The notes: generated by a model not told the origin, from the letters alone. Counted from the first letter of the stretch, positions 50,483 to 59,938 are shown. The stretch is 64,000 nt of DNA from Runella aurantiaca (GCF_003339505.1 NZ_QPIW01000009.1:1-64000), one strand, 5' to 3'. A program made the numbers and translations.

Positions 50483-51139
50483 TTATGCCTTTTTGTGGGT
50501 AAGCTGCTTTCGGATTTTGCACAACGTCACGCGGTGAATGCCGAGATAAGAGGCGATGTGCTTTACCTTCAGGCGATTGGGTAAATGTGGATGATGTGCC
50601 AAAAATGCTTCATATCGCTCATGGGGCGTACGATAACGAAGCAAAGCCGTACGTGCGTGATGTAATTCTAACAAATGACCGTACAAACCGCAAAAAGCGT
50701 GGCTTAGCTCTGGATACAGGCCAAAAAGGCGTTGCAAATCCTCAAAACTAATCGAATACAAAACGCTAGGCTCTTCGGCACAGATAGATTCTGTGGAGGG
50801 CTTTTGAGAAAAAAAACTGCTGAACGCGCAAAAAAAATCTCCTTCTTGGTAAAGACCCGTCGTTATATCATCAGTATCAGTATCAGTATCAGTATCAGTA
50901 TCAGTATCAGTATCAGTATCAGTATCATAAAAAGAACGTACTAACCCTGATTCAATCCAATACATACGGTCGTTGGTGTGCCCTTCTTGGACGAGCAATT
51001 CCAGCTCTGAAAGTGAATGAATGTCGAGACATTTTGCAAATGCGTCTTTACAGTCGTCGGTTTGCGATGCGTATCTCTCAATAGTTTCAAAAATCTCGCC
51101 AGAAACAAATGGTGCTGTTCCTAAAAAAAATGGTGACAT
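50483..51139 (-). CDS. Crp/Fnr family regulator with a (Asp-Thr)9 repeat tract
   Basis: This 218-residue regulator has an N-terminal cyclic-nucleotide-like barrel and a C-terminal HTH (LKVKHIASYLGIHRVTLCKIRKQLT). Between LVRSFY and DDITTGLYQEGDFFC lies a nine-unit Asp-Thr run encoded by the hexanucleotide tract at 50870-50923. In related proteins this loop between two barrel strands is a few residues. As the unit is 6 bases, changes in repeat number alter loop length without breaking the frame. It is transcribed away from the GH65 phosphorylase gene and may regulate it or the lipoprotein genes downstream. Confidence 0.85.
   Translation of the reverse strand: MSPFFLGTAPFVSGEIFETIERYASQTDDCKDAFAKCLDIHSLSELELLVQEGHTNDRMYWIESGLVRSFYDTDTDTDTDTDTDTDTDTDDITTGLYQEGDFFCAFSSFFSQKPSTESICAEEPSVLYSISFEDLQRLFGLYPELSHAFCGLYGHLLELHHARTALLRYRTPHERYEAFLAHHPHLPNRLKVKHIASYLGIHRVTLCKIRKQLTHKKA
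50870..50923 (-). repeat. Hexanucleotide microsatellite, nine ATCAGT units, in frame
   Basis: Nine exact ATCAGT units (plus-strand reading) followed by a partial ATCA lie inside the Crp/Fnr gene and encode Asp-Thr pairs. Such tracts mutate by slipped-strand mispairing. Confidence 0.95.
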
Positions 51140-51540
51140 GAATTGATAAGCCTTTTAATTGAAAAAATTCAATTTCGAGCGCTTTTCATACAGAAGAGTA
51201 AGACTGATAAAATTATAAAAAAATAAACGGTTTAAAAAAATGCACATGGTGTTTAAGGGCTATAATATCGGTGAAACCTACCTATTTGCCGGTGAAATGA
51301 TTGTTTTAATGCACTATGAATGCAGAAAAGTATGTTGAATAATACAAAAAAATGCGTTGCGTACTCAAAAAGCAGGGGCTTTTGAAGAGGAGGAATAAGT
51401 AAAAAAGTACAATTGCTTAGGTTCAAACCAGTGAGCTGTTTTTGCCTTAAAGAGTCAACACATTGTTAATTAATGACAAAATAGATACAAAAACCTTCGT
51501 TGTAAATTTCTACTTTTGGGCTTCAACTGACCTTGTCCCG
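51140..51540. other. Divergent intergenic region between Crp/Fnr gene and GH65 gene
   Basis: This 401-base AT-rich spacer holds no supportable gene. It must contain both promoters. A -7-like TACTTTTG lies at 51511-51518, only 22 bases before the GH65 start, and the word CGGTGAAA occurs twice (near 51270-51295). An open frame from a TTG at 51463 would add 26 unconserved residues to the GH65 protein and is rejected. Confidence 0.6.
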
Positions 51541-53862
51541 ATGAAAAATTATATAAAGCACGATCCGTGGTGTATTATTGAAGATGGCTTTTATGCCGAA
51601 TACAACGAAATCACCGAAAGCCTCACGAGCCTTGGCAACGGCCGCATGGGGCAACGAGGTAATTTTGAGGAAAAGTTTACGGGAAAAACCCTGCTCGGAA
51701 ACTACGTAGCGGGGGTTTTTTATCCCGATAAGACCCGCGTAGGTTGGTGGAAAAACGGCTATCCGCGCTACTTCGCCAAAGTCCTCAATGCCTGCAATTG
51801 GATTGGAATTGACGTGCAAATCGACGGTGAAACGCTTGATTTGGGACTTTGTCCCGTCTCCGAATATTCGCGGGTACTCAACATGAAAGAGGGTATATTG
51901 GAGCGTACCTTCGTGGCGACCTTGTCGGACGGGAAGCAGGTACGCGTTCATTCTCAGCGGTTTTGTAGCATTGTCGACGACGAAGCGGGCGCGATTCGCT
52001 ACGCTATTACACCGCTTAATTTTGACGGAAAAATCACCCTCACGCCTTACTTGGACGGGGATATAAGCAACAAAGACTCCAATTACGGCGAAAAATTCTG
52101 GGACGAAATCCGTAAGGAAACCGCCTTTGGAGAAGCGTATCTCGAAATGCGAACCAAGGATACGCCGTTTAAGACGGAGCTTTTCAACGTCTGTACTGGA
52201 ATGAAAATAGACCTTACGCTTAATGGCGAACCCGTTGATTTTCAATCTAAACCCGTTAAGGCGGAGAAGTTTGTGGCCTGCAAGGTAGAAATAGAAGCCA
52301 AAGCGGGTGAAGAAGTGGCGTTGTATAAATACGCCGTTAATCTGGCATCTTTAAATCACCCGACCGACCGGTTACTCGCTAACGCTAAGGCCTATGTTGA
52401 GCGAATTGCCGACAAAGGTTTTGCGAAAATGAAGGCCGAGCAGATAGAAGCCTGGGCGGAGCGTTGGGACAAAAACGACATTGTCATTGAAGGCGACGAT
52501 GCCGCGCAGCAGGGCATTCGTTTTAATATTTTCCAACTCGAACAAACCTACACCGGCGAGGATGACCGCCTCAACATCGGCCCTAAGGGCTTTACGGGTG
52601 AGAAATACGGCGGCAGTACTTATTGGGATACGGAAGCCTACTGTTTGCCTTTTTATTTGGCGACTGCCGACCAAAAAGTAGCGCGTAACTTGCTCATTTA
52701 CCGCCATAAACACTTACAAAAAGCCATCGAAAATGCGGCTAATTTGGGCTTTAAAGACGGCGCTGCTCTGTACCCGATGGTGACCATGACGGGCGAAGAA
52801 TGCCACAACGAATGGGAAATTACTTTTGAGGAAATCCACCGCAATGGTGCCATTGCGTATGCCATTTATGATTACATTCGGCACACTGGCGATGAGGGTT
52901 ATTTGGCCGAATACGGTTTGGAAGTATTGATTGGCATTGCGCGTTTCTGGGCGCAGCGGGTCAATTGGTCGAGCGATAAGCAAAAATACGTGATGCTCGG
53001 CGTGACGGGCCCCAATGAATACGAAAACAACGTCAATAATAACTTTTACACCAACTATCTGGCGGTCTGGTGTTTGCGGTTTACGTTGGAAGGCGTCAGT
53101 CGCTACAAGTTAGAAGTGAGTGAATTGTTGCAAAAAATCAATTTTGATTTTGAAGGCGAAACGGCTAAATGGCAGCATATCATTGACAATATGCATTTCC
53201 CCTATGACGCCCAGCGGCAGGTGTATTTGCAGCAAGATGGTTTTCTGGATAAAGAATTATTGACCGTACATGACATCGCTGAACACCGGCCCATCAACCA
53301 AAAATGGTCATGGGATCGGATTTTGCGCAGTTGTTTTATCAAACAGGCCGACGTGCTTCAGGGGCTGTACTTCTTTGAGGAAGATTTTGACCTCGACACC
53401 ATCCGTCGCAACTTTGATTTCTACGAGCCGATGACCGTGCATGAGTCGTCGCTGTCGCCGTGTGTACACGTGATTTTGGCGGCGATGTTGGGTTACAAAG
53501 AAAAAGCCTACGAAATGTACCTGCGAACCTCGCGCCTCGACCTCGACGATTACAACAACGATACAGAAGATGGCCTGCACATTACGAGTATGGCTGGAAC
53601 GTGGATGTCGGTTATCAAAGGTTTTGCGGGAATGCGGATTCGAAATGGCGTGCTTTCGTTTGCGCCTTATTTGCCCGACCAATGGCAAGGATATTCGTTT
53701 AGGATTACTTTCAAAGGGCAGATAATTCGGGTTTCGGTCAAGCCCGAAGCCATAGAAGTGGAGAATTTTTCAAACCAGCCCGTGTCGTTTGTCGTTGACG
53801 GAAACTTGGTTGAACTTGAAGCAAATGGACAGAAAATGCTTGAAATCGCGGTAAAAAAGTAG
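51541..53862 (+). CDS. GH65 family glycoside phosphorylase/hydrolase
   Basis: This 773-residue enzyme resembles maltose or kojibiose phosphorylases. It starts MKNYIKHDPWCIIEDGFYAEYNE, so the ATG at 51541 is taken. The N-terminal beta-sandwich is followed by an (alpha/alpha)6 barrel with WDTEAYCLPFYLATAD, the general acid in GVTGPNEYENNVNNNFYTNYLA, and the phosphate-binding region MTVHESSLSPCVHVILAA. Family members split alpha-glucosyl disaccharides with phosphate to give beta-glucose-1-phosphate. No beta-phosphoglucomutase gene or transporter is adjacent, so the exact sugar is open. It has no signal peptide and is cytosolic. Confidence 0.9.
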   Translation: MKNYIKHDPWCIIEDGFYAEYNEITESLTSLGNGRMGQRGNFEEKFTGKTLLGNYVAGVFYPDKTRVGWWKNGYPRYFAKVLNACNWIGIDVQIDGETLDLGLCPVSEYSRVLNMKEGILERTFVATLSDGKQVRVHSQRFCSIVDDEAGAIRYAITPLNFDGKITLTPYLDGDISNKDSNYGEKFWDEIRKETAFGEAYLEMRTKDTPFKTELFNVCTGMKIDLTLNGEPVDFQSKPVKAEKFVACKVEIEAKAGEEVALYKYAVNLASLNHPTDRLLANAKAYVERIADKGFAKMKAEQIEAWAERWDKNDIVIEGDDAAQQGIRFNIFQLEQTYTGEDDRLNIGPKGFTGEKYGGSTYWDTEAYCLPFYLATADQKVARNLLIYRHKHLQKAIENAANLGFKDGAALYPMVTMTGEECHNEWEITFEEIHRNGAIAYAIYDYIRHTGDEGYLAEYGLEVLIGIARFWAQRVNWSSDKQKYVMLGVTGPNEYENNVNNNFYTNYLAVWCLRFTLEGVSRYKLEVSELLQKINFDFEGETAKWQHIIDNMHFPYDAQRQVYLQQDGFLDKELLTVHDIAEHRPINQKWSWDRILRSCFIKQADVLQGLYFFEEDFDLDTIRRNFDFYEPMTVHESSLSPCVHVILAAMLGYKEKAYEMYLRTSRLDLDDYNNDTEDGLHITSMAGTWMSVIKGFAGMRIRNGVLSFAPYLPDQWQGYSFRITFKGQIIRVSVKPEAIEVENFSNQPVSFVVDGNLVELEANGQKMLEIAVKK

Positions 53863-53882
53863 ATATAAATCGTTTTTTACGG

Positions 53883-53910
53883 ACGCCGGCAGGATTAATC
53901 TTGTCGGCGT
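53883..53910 (+). terminator. Terminator downstream of GH65 gene
   Basis: Arms ACGCCGGCAGGATT/AATCTTGTCGGCGT pair over 14 bases with two wobble pairs and end in a T-rich run. Confidence 0.7.
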
Positions 53911-54032
53911 TTATTTTTTAAGGCGAGTGTGGGTTTTGGTAAAAAAATGGGGGTTGTGTGCAACAAATTGAAGTTGTTGTGCGTAGGGGCTTATAGATTG
54001 TATGTTACACCACCACCATTATTACTTCTGTC

Positions 54033-54932
54033 ATGATCGAATATGTAAAAAGTTCGAAGGCATCCCCGTCGCCTTTGTTTTCCATCATCATTCCTACGTG
54101 GAATAATCTGTCTTATTTACAAACTTGCATCAGGAGCATCCGCCAAAACTCTGCGTATCCTCATCAAATTGTTTTGCACATCAATGAAGGCAAAGACGGT
54201 ACGCCCGAATGGGCCAAAAAAGAAGGGATAGATTACAGTATTTCAGCCGAAAATGTAGGAATATGTATGGGCTGTAACGCCGCTTTTTCGTTAACCCAAG
54301 CGGATTATGTGCTCTACATGAACGATGATATGTATGCCTGCCCCGACTGGGATACCCATCTGTATCAGGCCATTAAGGACTACGGAAAAGATGATTTTTA
54401 TTTTTCAGGTACGCAGATAGAGCGGCATCCCAATCCCTACGGTTACGTAATCGGGGGCCATGATTATGGCGATTCACTGCAAAATTTTCAGGAAAATAAA
54501 CTGTTGAAAGAATATAAGAACTTGGCCGTGGCTGATTGGCAGGGGGCTTCATTTCCGCCCAGCGTGATGCACCGCCATACGTGGAACCTGATTGGTGGAT
54601 TCAGCATTGAATTCAGTCCGGGTATGTATTCTGACCCTGACATCAGCCGTAAAATGTGGGAAGTAGGCATTCGGAATTTTAAGGGAATCGGCAATAGTTT
54701 GGTCTATCATTTTGGTTCTAAGTCCGTTAGCCGTATTTCCCATAACCCCGGCAGGAAGCAATTTTTAAGAAAATGGGGCGTAACTGCCCGAACTTTCTAC
54801 GACTTTTACCTCAATTTTTACAGTAAAAACAGTACAAGTTTTGCTGTGTCAAATTCATTTACTTCCAATTCAGACCTATTTCGGTTTAAATTTAAAGTGC
54901 TTTTAGACCGAATTCGATTATACTTTTGGTAA
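54033..54932 (+). CDS. Glycosyltransferase family 2
   Basis: This 299-residue GT-A fold transferase opens with SPLFSIIIPTWNNLSYLQTCIRSIRQNS. The nucleotide/metal motif is YVLYMNDDMYACPDWD (a NDD version of the DxD motif). The middle region TWNLIGGFSIEFSPGMYSDPDISRKM carries the acceptor-site acidic residues. No membrane helix is evident except weak C-terminal hydrophobicity. The sugar donor is unknown, with cell-surface polysaccharide the probable product. It is monocistronic and ends within a bidirectional terminator. Confidence 0.88.
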   Translation: MIEYVKSSKASPSPLFSIIIPTWNNLSYLQTCIRSIRQNSAYPHQIVLHINEGKDGTPEWAKKEGIDYSISAENVGICMGCNAAFSLTQADYVLYMNDDMYACPDWDTHLYQAIKDYGKDDFYFSGTQIERHPNPYGYVIGGHDYGDSLQNFQENKLLKEYKNLAVADWQGASFPPSVMHRHTWNLIGGFSIEFSPGMYSDPDISRKMWEVGIRNFKGIGNSLVYHFGSKSVSRISHNPGRKQFLRKWGVTARTFYDFYLNFYSKNSTSFAVSNSFTSNSDLFRFKFKVLLDRIRLYFW

Positions 54933-54983
54933 AAAGAGGCGCGGCCTTTGATGAACACAATGCATCAAAGGCCGCGCCTCTTT
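54933..54983. terminator. Bidirectional terminator, perfect 21-base arms
   Basis: Arms 54933-54953 and 54963-54983 are exact reverse complements. The arms start with AAAGAGGCGCGGCC and lie directly after the GT2 stop and before the convergent esterase gene. Confidence 0.85.
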
Positions 54984-54998
54984 GTGATTATTGCCGTT

Positions 54999-55949
54999 TT
55001 ATTGAATATATCCCATTCCAACCAGCCATTGATGGCAGCTTTCGGGCCAACTGTGCACCGAGCCTTTGAGTTTTTTTGCCAGTCCAAACCCATGCCCACC
55101 GTTTTCGTAAAGTAGCATGGACGCAGGAATCCGAAGTTTGCGAAGGGCGTCATAATACAACATGCTGTTCTCTACGGGTACGCCTTTATCGTCAGTAGCG
55201 TGGACGAGTAGGGTAGGTGGCGTTTGGGCAGATACCTGTTTTTCGGCCGAATAATGCTCTAATTGTTCGGGTGAAGGCGTTTTTCCAAATAGTCTTTCAA
55301 ATGAACCCGCGTGTTTAAATGGTCCCGAAGTAATCACGGGATACATCAAAATGGAGAAATTAGGTTTACACACTTGCGTGTCAGACAGATTTTCGAAGCC
55401 TTTTAATTCTTTGGCTTGGTGCCAAAGCGTGCTGACCGTGGCGGCCAAGTGTCCCCCTGCCGAAAAGCCCATAATCCCAATACGATTGGGGTCAATTTTG
55501 TATTTATCGGCACTTTCTCGAATTATTTTAATGCCCTGAAGGGCATCCTGAAGGGCTACTTCGTGTTTGTTAGACCAAAGTTTATCGTCGGGCAATCGGT
55601 ATTTCAACACAAATGCCGTCACACCGATGCTGTTGAACCACTTCGCTACATCTACACCCTCATGGCCCGATGCTTCGATGGCGTAGCCACCGCCAGGGCA
55701 TATCATCACCGCCGCTCCATTGGGAGTGGTAGGAACATAGACCGAAAGCGTGGGAAAAACAATGTTGCTGATTCGTAAAATACCGTCGTTGCCTACTTCG
55801 ATTTTTTCATGAATTGAACGATTTTGTAAATCATTGGGCATCTGTCCATTGGACCAAAGAGAAATGACGGTTTGGGAACGCGACATGGTGGAATGCAGGC
55901 TAAAAAATAATAATGGTAAAACGAAAACTAAACGATAACAGCGCGGCAT
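54999..55949 (-). CDS. Alpha/beta hydrolase, esterase/lipase, exported (BD-FAE-like)
   Basis: This 316-residue esterase has a signal peptide (MPRCYRLVFVLPLLFFSLHSTM), which sets the start at 55949 instead of 55973. The oxyanion region is VMICPGGGYAIEASGHEG, the nucleophile IGIMGFSAGGHLAATVS, and the acid and histidine lie in LLVHATDDKGVPVENS and YENGGHGFGLAKK. It matches the feruloyl/acetyl-xylan esterase-like group of Bacteroidota, which removes acyl groups from polysaccharides outside the cytosol. Confidence 0.85.
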   Translation of the reverse strand: MPRCYRLVFVLPLLFFSLHSTMSRSQTVISLWSNGQMPNDLQNRSIHEKIEVGNDGILRISNIVFPTLSVYVPTTPNGAAVMICPGGGYAIEASGHEGVDVAKWFNSIGVTAFVLKYRLPDDKLWSNKHEVALQDALQGIKIIRESADKYKIDPNRIGIMGFSAGGHLAATVSTLWHQAKELKGFENLSDTQVCKPNFSILMYPVITSGPFKHAGSFERLFGKTPSPEQLEHYSAEKQVSAQTPPTLLVHATDDKGVPVENSMLYYDALRKLRIPASMLLYENGGHGFGLAKKLKGSVHSWPESCHQWLVGMGYIQ

Positions 55950-56143
55950 AACGGTTAGGAAGTTGAAAAACAAAGGAATTTATTTTTGTATTTCATATAA
56001 AGTAATCAACTTATAAAAGCTAACCTATTTTATAAATATTGGTTCATGGGTGCTGGAAAAATGGAGAATAAAAATGTGTCAAAATGTGCTTTTTGTTTCT
56101 GATTATCAGTTGTTTATGGTTAGGTTTTGGGGTTTTACTTTTA

Positions 56144-56737
56144 TCAATAGGTTTTGAGCCAGCCCGTCAAACTGAGGCGCTCGTGCGTAGCGGGAAGAAC
56201 CTCATGCTCCAATACATCGGCTTCAAAACAAACCAGCCTTCCGCCAATGGGGGAGATTTTGACGGGTGGTTTGTTGGGCAAATAAATCACCAACTCGCCG
56301 CCGTCGGTGGCCTGCCAATCCTCATTCAAATAACAGACGACTGATATTTTGCGGTGCGAATCGGTTTTGAAACGGTCGAGGTGGCGCTTGTAAAAAGTCC
56401 CGATGGGGTACAATGCGTAGTGAAACTCAAAATCTTTCAGTCCCAAATAACAGCTTTGATTGAGGCTTTGAATCAGCGCGTTGATTTTTTGGAAGTAAAC
56501 CTGCTCTATTTCAACGACCGAAAACTCCTCCAACCACAAAATTTGGTCGCCTCTAACCCGAATTTGAACGTGCTGGGCACTGCCTTGTCCGATGCCAGCG
56601 TCTTTAAAACTGCCCGCCGCATGGCGTTTTCTGAGATTGATGACCAAGTCGTTTATTTCTTCGGTGGTCAGAAAAGAATCAATCACTCCGTAGCTTTGCT
56701 CGGAAAGACTATCCATCACATTATCAAACAATTCCAT
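56144..56737 (-). CDS. 2-oxoglutarate/Fe(II)-dependent oxygenase (prolyl 4-hydroxylase-like)
   Basis: This 197-residue dioxygenase is taken from ATG 56737 (MELFDNVMDSLSEQSYGVID). The iron triad is HLDRFKT (HxD) and the distal H of LEHEVLPATHERLSLTGW. The R in HERLS binds 2-oxoglutarate. YPIGTFYKRHLDRF and YLNEDWQATDGGEL match SM20/EGL-9-type P4H enzymes (PF13640). Possible substrates include ribosomal protein or elongation-factor residues. A longer frame to 56782 would add 15 unconserved residues. Confidence 0.87.
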   Translation of the reverse strand: MELFDNVMDSLSEQSYGVIDSFLTTEEINDLVINLRKRHAAGSFKDAGIGQGSAQHVQIRVRGDQILWLEEFSVVEIEQVYFQKINALIQSLNQSCYLGLKDFEFHYALYPIGTFYKRHLDRFKTDSHRKISVVCYLNEDWQATDGGELVIYLPNKPPVKISPIGGRLVCFEADVLEHEVLPATHERLSLTGWLKTY

Positions 56738-56992
56738 CGTTTGTATTGATAACCAAGTTGTCTTCCAACAAATGACTCTCAACGGTTAGGGGAGAAGCAT
56801 TGTTGCTATCCTTGCTCAAAAGTAGACATTTTTTTACCTTTGTTACGCAATCTAACTTTATTGCCTCTGCAACTCACAACTTTCATCTCATTGCCTGATA
56901 GGGTGGCGTAACGGCGCTGAGCCGCTTTGATTACTTTGTGGATACATTTCACAAAGCATAACTGTATTGTTTACGTCCAACTAATTTTTCCC

Positions 56993-57520
56993 ATGTTTCA
57001 GTTAGAATCAACTCGTTTGCGGTTAATTCCGCTCAATACTACCCAATTGCAACTACACGCGGCCGACTACGACGCGCTTCAACGCTCGTTGGGGCTGGTT
57101 TCGCGCCCAATGCAGATGGAAGAATATTTTCAGAAGGAATTTGATGATGCCTTGGCCAATTATTGGCTGCCCGAAACCGCCGCCAACGCCTCGCGATATG
57201 AATGGTTTACCAATTGGCTCATCGTGTACAAACCAGAGAATTGCGTCGCTGGCGGAATCGGCGTGGCAGGCCTGCCCAATGACCAAGGCGAAACAGAAAT
57301 TGGCTACGGAATCGACCAGTCTTTTCGGGGGCAGGGCATTGCCACCGAAGCGCTCGAATGTCTGGCAGAATGGGTGTTTAAAAACCGTGCTCTAAAGGCG
57401 TTGATTGCCCATACCCCCGTGGCGCTGGTCAATTCACAACGGGTTTTGATGAAAGCGGGTTTTGAGCAAATAAGTGAAAATGAAGGGCTTATTTTGTGGC
57501 GAAAATTAAACGCAAATTAG
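56993..57520 (+). CDS. GNAT family N-acetyltransferase
   Basis: This 175-residue acetyltransferase starts MFQLESTRLRLIPLNTTQL, a usual RimJ/RimL-type beginning, so the ATG at 56993 is taken and the 22 extra residues from an upstream frame are dropped. The acetyl-CoA site is EIGYGIDQSFRGQGIATEALECL. The later motif is AHTPVALVNSQRVLMKAGFEQI. The acyl acceptor is unknown. It is followed by slyD in 44 bases. Confidence 0.88.
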   Translation: MFQLESTRLRLIPLNTTQLQLHAADYDALQRSLGLVSRPMQMEEYFQKEFDDALANYWLPETAANASRYEWFTNWLIVYKPENCVAGGIGVAGLPNDQGETEIGYGIDQSFRGQGIATEALECLAEWVFKNRALKALIAHTPVALVNSQRVLMKAGFEQISENEGLILWRKLNAN

Positions 57521-57564
57521 GTATCACTCCCGAAAAACCGTAGGTTTGCTAAAAATTTGTATCA

Positions 57565-58077
57565 ATGAAAATAGCACCTAATCAAGTCGTAGCGGTAACC
57601 TACGAACTGAGTCTTTTGAACGACGGCGACGAATGGCAAATGGTCGAAACCGTTGGTGATGACCAACCTATGTATTTTATTCAAGGCATGAGTGGCCTTC
57701 CCGAAGCATTTGAAGACCGCTTGAATGGTCTTGCCGAAGGCGATACTTTTGACTTTAAATTAGACCCAGAACAGGGTTACGGAGATTATGACACCGAAGC
57801 CGTTGCGGAGATTCCTTTGGAAGTATTCAAAGTGGATGGCAAGCTTCAGGATGACATCCTCCAAGTAGGCAATATGGTTCCGATGACCAACGAAGAAGGT
57901 CATCGTTTGATGGGACAAATCGTTGAAATTGACGAAGAGTTTGTCTTGATGGATTTTAACCATCCATTGGCCGGACGTGAAATGCATTTTGTGGGAAAAG
58001 TACACAAAGTGCGCGCTGCTACGGCCGAAGAACTGGAGCATGGCCACGTCCACGGTGACGGCGGAGTGCATCACTAA
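57565..58077 (+). CDS. slyD: FKBP-type peptidylprolyl isomerase SlyD
   Basis: This 170-residue SlyD-type prolyl isomerase and metallochaperone has the FKBP half YFIQGMSGLPEAFEDRLNGLAEGDTFDFKL..EQGYGDYD and an IF insert. The C-terminus (EELEHGHVHGDGGVHH) is a histidine-rich metal-binding tail, shorter than the E. coli one. A GNAT gene precedes it on the same strand, and a hairpin terminator follows. Confidence 0.92.
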   Translation: MKIAPNQVVAVTYELSLLNDGDEWQMVETVGDDQPMYFIQGMSGLPEAFEDRLNGLAEGDTFDFKLDPEQGYGDYDTEAVAEIPLEVFKVDGKLQDDILQVGNMVPMTNEEGHRLMGQIVEIDEEFVLMDFNHPLAGREMHFVGKVHKVRAATAEELEHGHVHGDGGVHH

Positions 58078-58086
58078 GAGGCTAAC

Positions 58087-58127
58087 GTCGGCGAGGGCTG
58101 GGCGCCCCCGTTTAAACCCTCGCCGAC
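58087..58127. terminator. Bidirectional terminator downstream of slyD
   Basis: An 11-base stem GTCGGCGAGGG/CCCTCGCCGAC spans a 19-base loop between convergent slyD and agmatine deiminase genes. Confidence 0.7.
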
Positions 58128-58157
58128 ATTGTTGTTTTAAAACCTCTCCGACGTAGT

Positions 58158-59228
58158 TTACACAATAGGTTCCTGCTGACTCAGGCAGTGAAAACTTCCT
58201 AAGCCCCACACGATTTCGGTTGAATCAATTCCCACCACCTTTCGGTCGGTAAAACACTGACTCAGAATGTCTAACGCGCGTTGGTCATTGGCGCAGCGAA
58301 ACGTGGGTACAATGACGGCGGCATTGCTGATGTAAAAGTTGGCGTAGGAGGCTGGTAATCGCAGCTCATCACTGTATACAGGCGTTGGCATCGGCAACTC
58401 CACGATGTTGAGTTGTTTGCCGTTGAGCAACCGCATTTGCTTCAATTCGTGCAGGTTTTCCTGCAAGATTTCGTAGTTAGCGTCCGATTTATTTTCTTCA
58501 ATAATGGTCACCACGGTATCTTCGTTCACAAACCGAACGGTATCATCAATGTGTCCGTCGGTATCGTCGCCCACGATGCCATCGCCCACCCAAAGAACCT
58601 GCTCTACTCCATAAAAATCGCACAGATACTGCTCAATTTGTCCTTGATTGAGGTGCGGATTGCGGTTTTCGTTCAACAAACACGCCCGGCTCGTCATCAC
58701 AGTCCCTTTACCGTTGAACTCTACGGAGCCGCCTTCCATGATGATGCCCGGTGTGACGTACTCCAACCCTAAATAATGAGCGATGGCTACGGGAATCAGG
58801 TCATCGTTGTCGAAAGGAGGATACTTTCCACCCCATGCATTGTAGCCCCAATTCAACACCAAACGTTGATTAGTGTCAGGGTTGATGAGAATACCCGGCC
58901 CGTGGTCGCGGCACCATGAGTCGTTGGTGGCGTGGAGTGGCAATTCGATTTGATTCATGTCCACCCCCGCGTTGAGCAACTGGAGCTGTATGGTTTGTCT
59001 CACGATTTCGTTGTGGGCATTGATGCACACTTTTTCGCCTTCGCTGATGGTTTTGATAAATTCAAGATACGCAGGAAGCATTTTCGGCTGACGTTCGTAT
59101 GTCCAAGAAGCCTCCGTATGCGGAAAACTCAGCCAAGTGGCGCGGTGTGGGTGCCATTCGGCGGGAAAAAAAAAGCCCCGTTGTTTGGGCGTGGATTGAT
59201 TTGACATATTGCTGATATGCTGTTTCAT
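58158..59228 (-). CDS. aguA: Agmatine deiminase (peptidylarginine deiminase-fold)
   Basis: This 356-residue guanidino-modifying enzyme converts agmatine to N-carbamoylputrescine and ammonia in polyamine synthesis. The catalytic cysteine is in EIVWGLGSFHCLSQQEP, the histidine in DDTDGHIDDTVRF, and acidic substrate residues are in NDSWCRDHGP and IMEGGSVEFNGKGT. The start at 59228 (MKQHISNMSNQST) is preferred, though 59207 is also possible. It stands alone on the minus strand. No N-carbamoylputrescine amidohydrolase gene is adjacent. Confidence 0.9.
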   Translation of the reverse strand: MKQHISNMSNQSTPKQRGFFFPAEWHPHRATWLSFPHTEASWTYERQPKMLPAYLEFIKTISEGEKVCINAHNEIVRQTIQLQLLNAGVDMNQIELPLHATNDSWCRDHGPGILINPDTNQRLVLNWGYNAWGGKYPPFDNDDLIPVAIAHYLGLEYVTPGIIMEGGSVEFNGKGTVMTSRACLLNENRNPHLNQGQIEQYLCDFYGVEQVLWVGDGIVGDDTDGHIDDTVRFVNEDTVVTIIEENKSDANYEILQENLHELKQMRLLNGKQLNIVELPMPTPVYSDELRLPASYANFYISNAAVIVPTFRCANDQRALDILSQCFTDRKVVGIDSTEIVWGLGSFHCLSQQEPIV

Positions 59229-59349
59229 GTTTTGCGGCGCAAAAATAGTGAGAATTGTAGATTGTTTTATGCGCAAGTTGTCACCCGCTTTCCCAAAATA
59301 CCCTTATATTTAGTGAAAAATTACATTCATTTACAAACCTTTCTACCCC

Positions 59350-59886
59350 ATGCGTACCAGCTTTTACTCTCTTTTAGCTCTTTTCTTTTTTATTAGTTTT
59401 GCCAGTCAGGCGCAGAAAAAATTTCCTTTTATCAAGAGCGGTGGCAGCATGTTTGAAGTGCCAGAGGCGGAGCCTATTGCCGATAAAAAGATGAAATACA
59501 AGGTATTGTATGAAATCTCCAAAGGCGCCGATAAGCCAGATTCTGTCAATGCTACCTTAGATAAACTTGCACGTTTAGTCAATCTGCATCTATCGGCGGG
59601 GATTCCCAGAGAGAATTTAGACGTGGTGGCAGTGGTTCATTTTTTGGGTACACCCTTGATTTTGAGCGACGAAGCCTACAAGAAAAAATACGGGATGCCC
59701 AATCCCAATACCACCCTTATCAACGAGTTGACCGCCAACGGTGTCAAAATATATATCTGTGGACAATCTCTCTACATGCGTAAAATGGAGAAAGAACCCC
59801 GCAATCCCAACATCAAAGTGACGCTCTCGGCCATGCTGCTGATGACTACGTTACAGTCGAAGGGGTATGTGATGGTGATACCTTAG
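59350..59886 (+). CDS. DsrE family protein, exported
   Basis: This 178-residue protein has a signal peptide (MRTSFYSLLALFFFISFASQAQ). The DsrE/DsrF-like fold is seen in YKVLYEISKGADKPDSVNATLDKLARLVNLHLSAG, ENLDVVAVVHFLGTPLIL and NELTANGVKIYICGQSLY. The single conserved cysteine in KIYICGQ is the usual sulfur-relay residue. Exported DsrE proteins are common in Bacteroidota but their role is unknown. Confidence 0.82.
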   Translation: MRTSFYSLLALFFFISFASQAQKKFPFIKSGGSMFEVPEAEPIADKKMKYKVLYEISKGADKPDSVNATLDKLARLVNLHLSAGIPRENLDVVAVVHFLGTPLILSDEAYKKKYGMPNPNTTLINELTANGVKIYICGQSLYMRKMEKEPRNPNIKVTLSAMLLMTTLQSKGYVMVIP

Positions 59887-59938
59887 TGAAAAAAAGCCTG
59901 TTTCAAGTGCTTCATCAAAAAAAGTGAGGTATTTGTAA

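Noticed and set aside
50866-50930. The ATCAGT tract as a CRISPR array or tandem regulatory site
   Set aside because: It is an uninterrupted 6-base microsatellite with no spacers, lying fully within a coding frame.
51463-51540. A TTG start extending the GH65 protein by 26 residues
   Set aside because: The extra residues are not conserved in the family, and a candidate -7 box lies inside this stretch.
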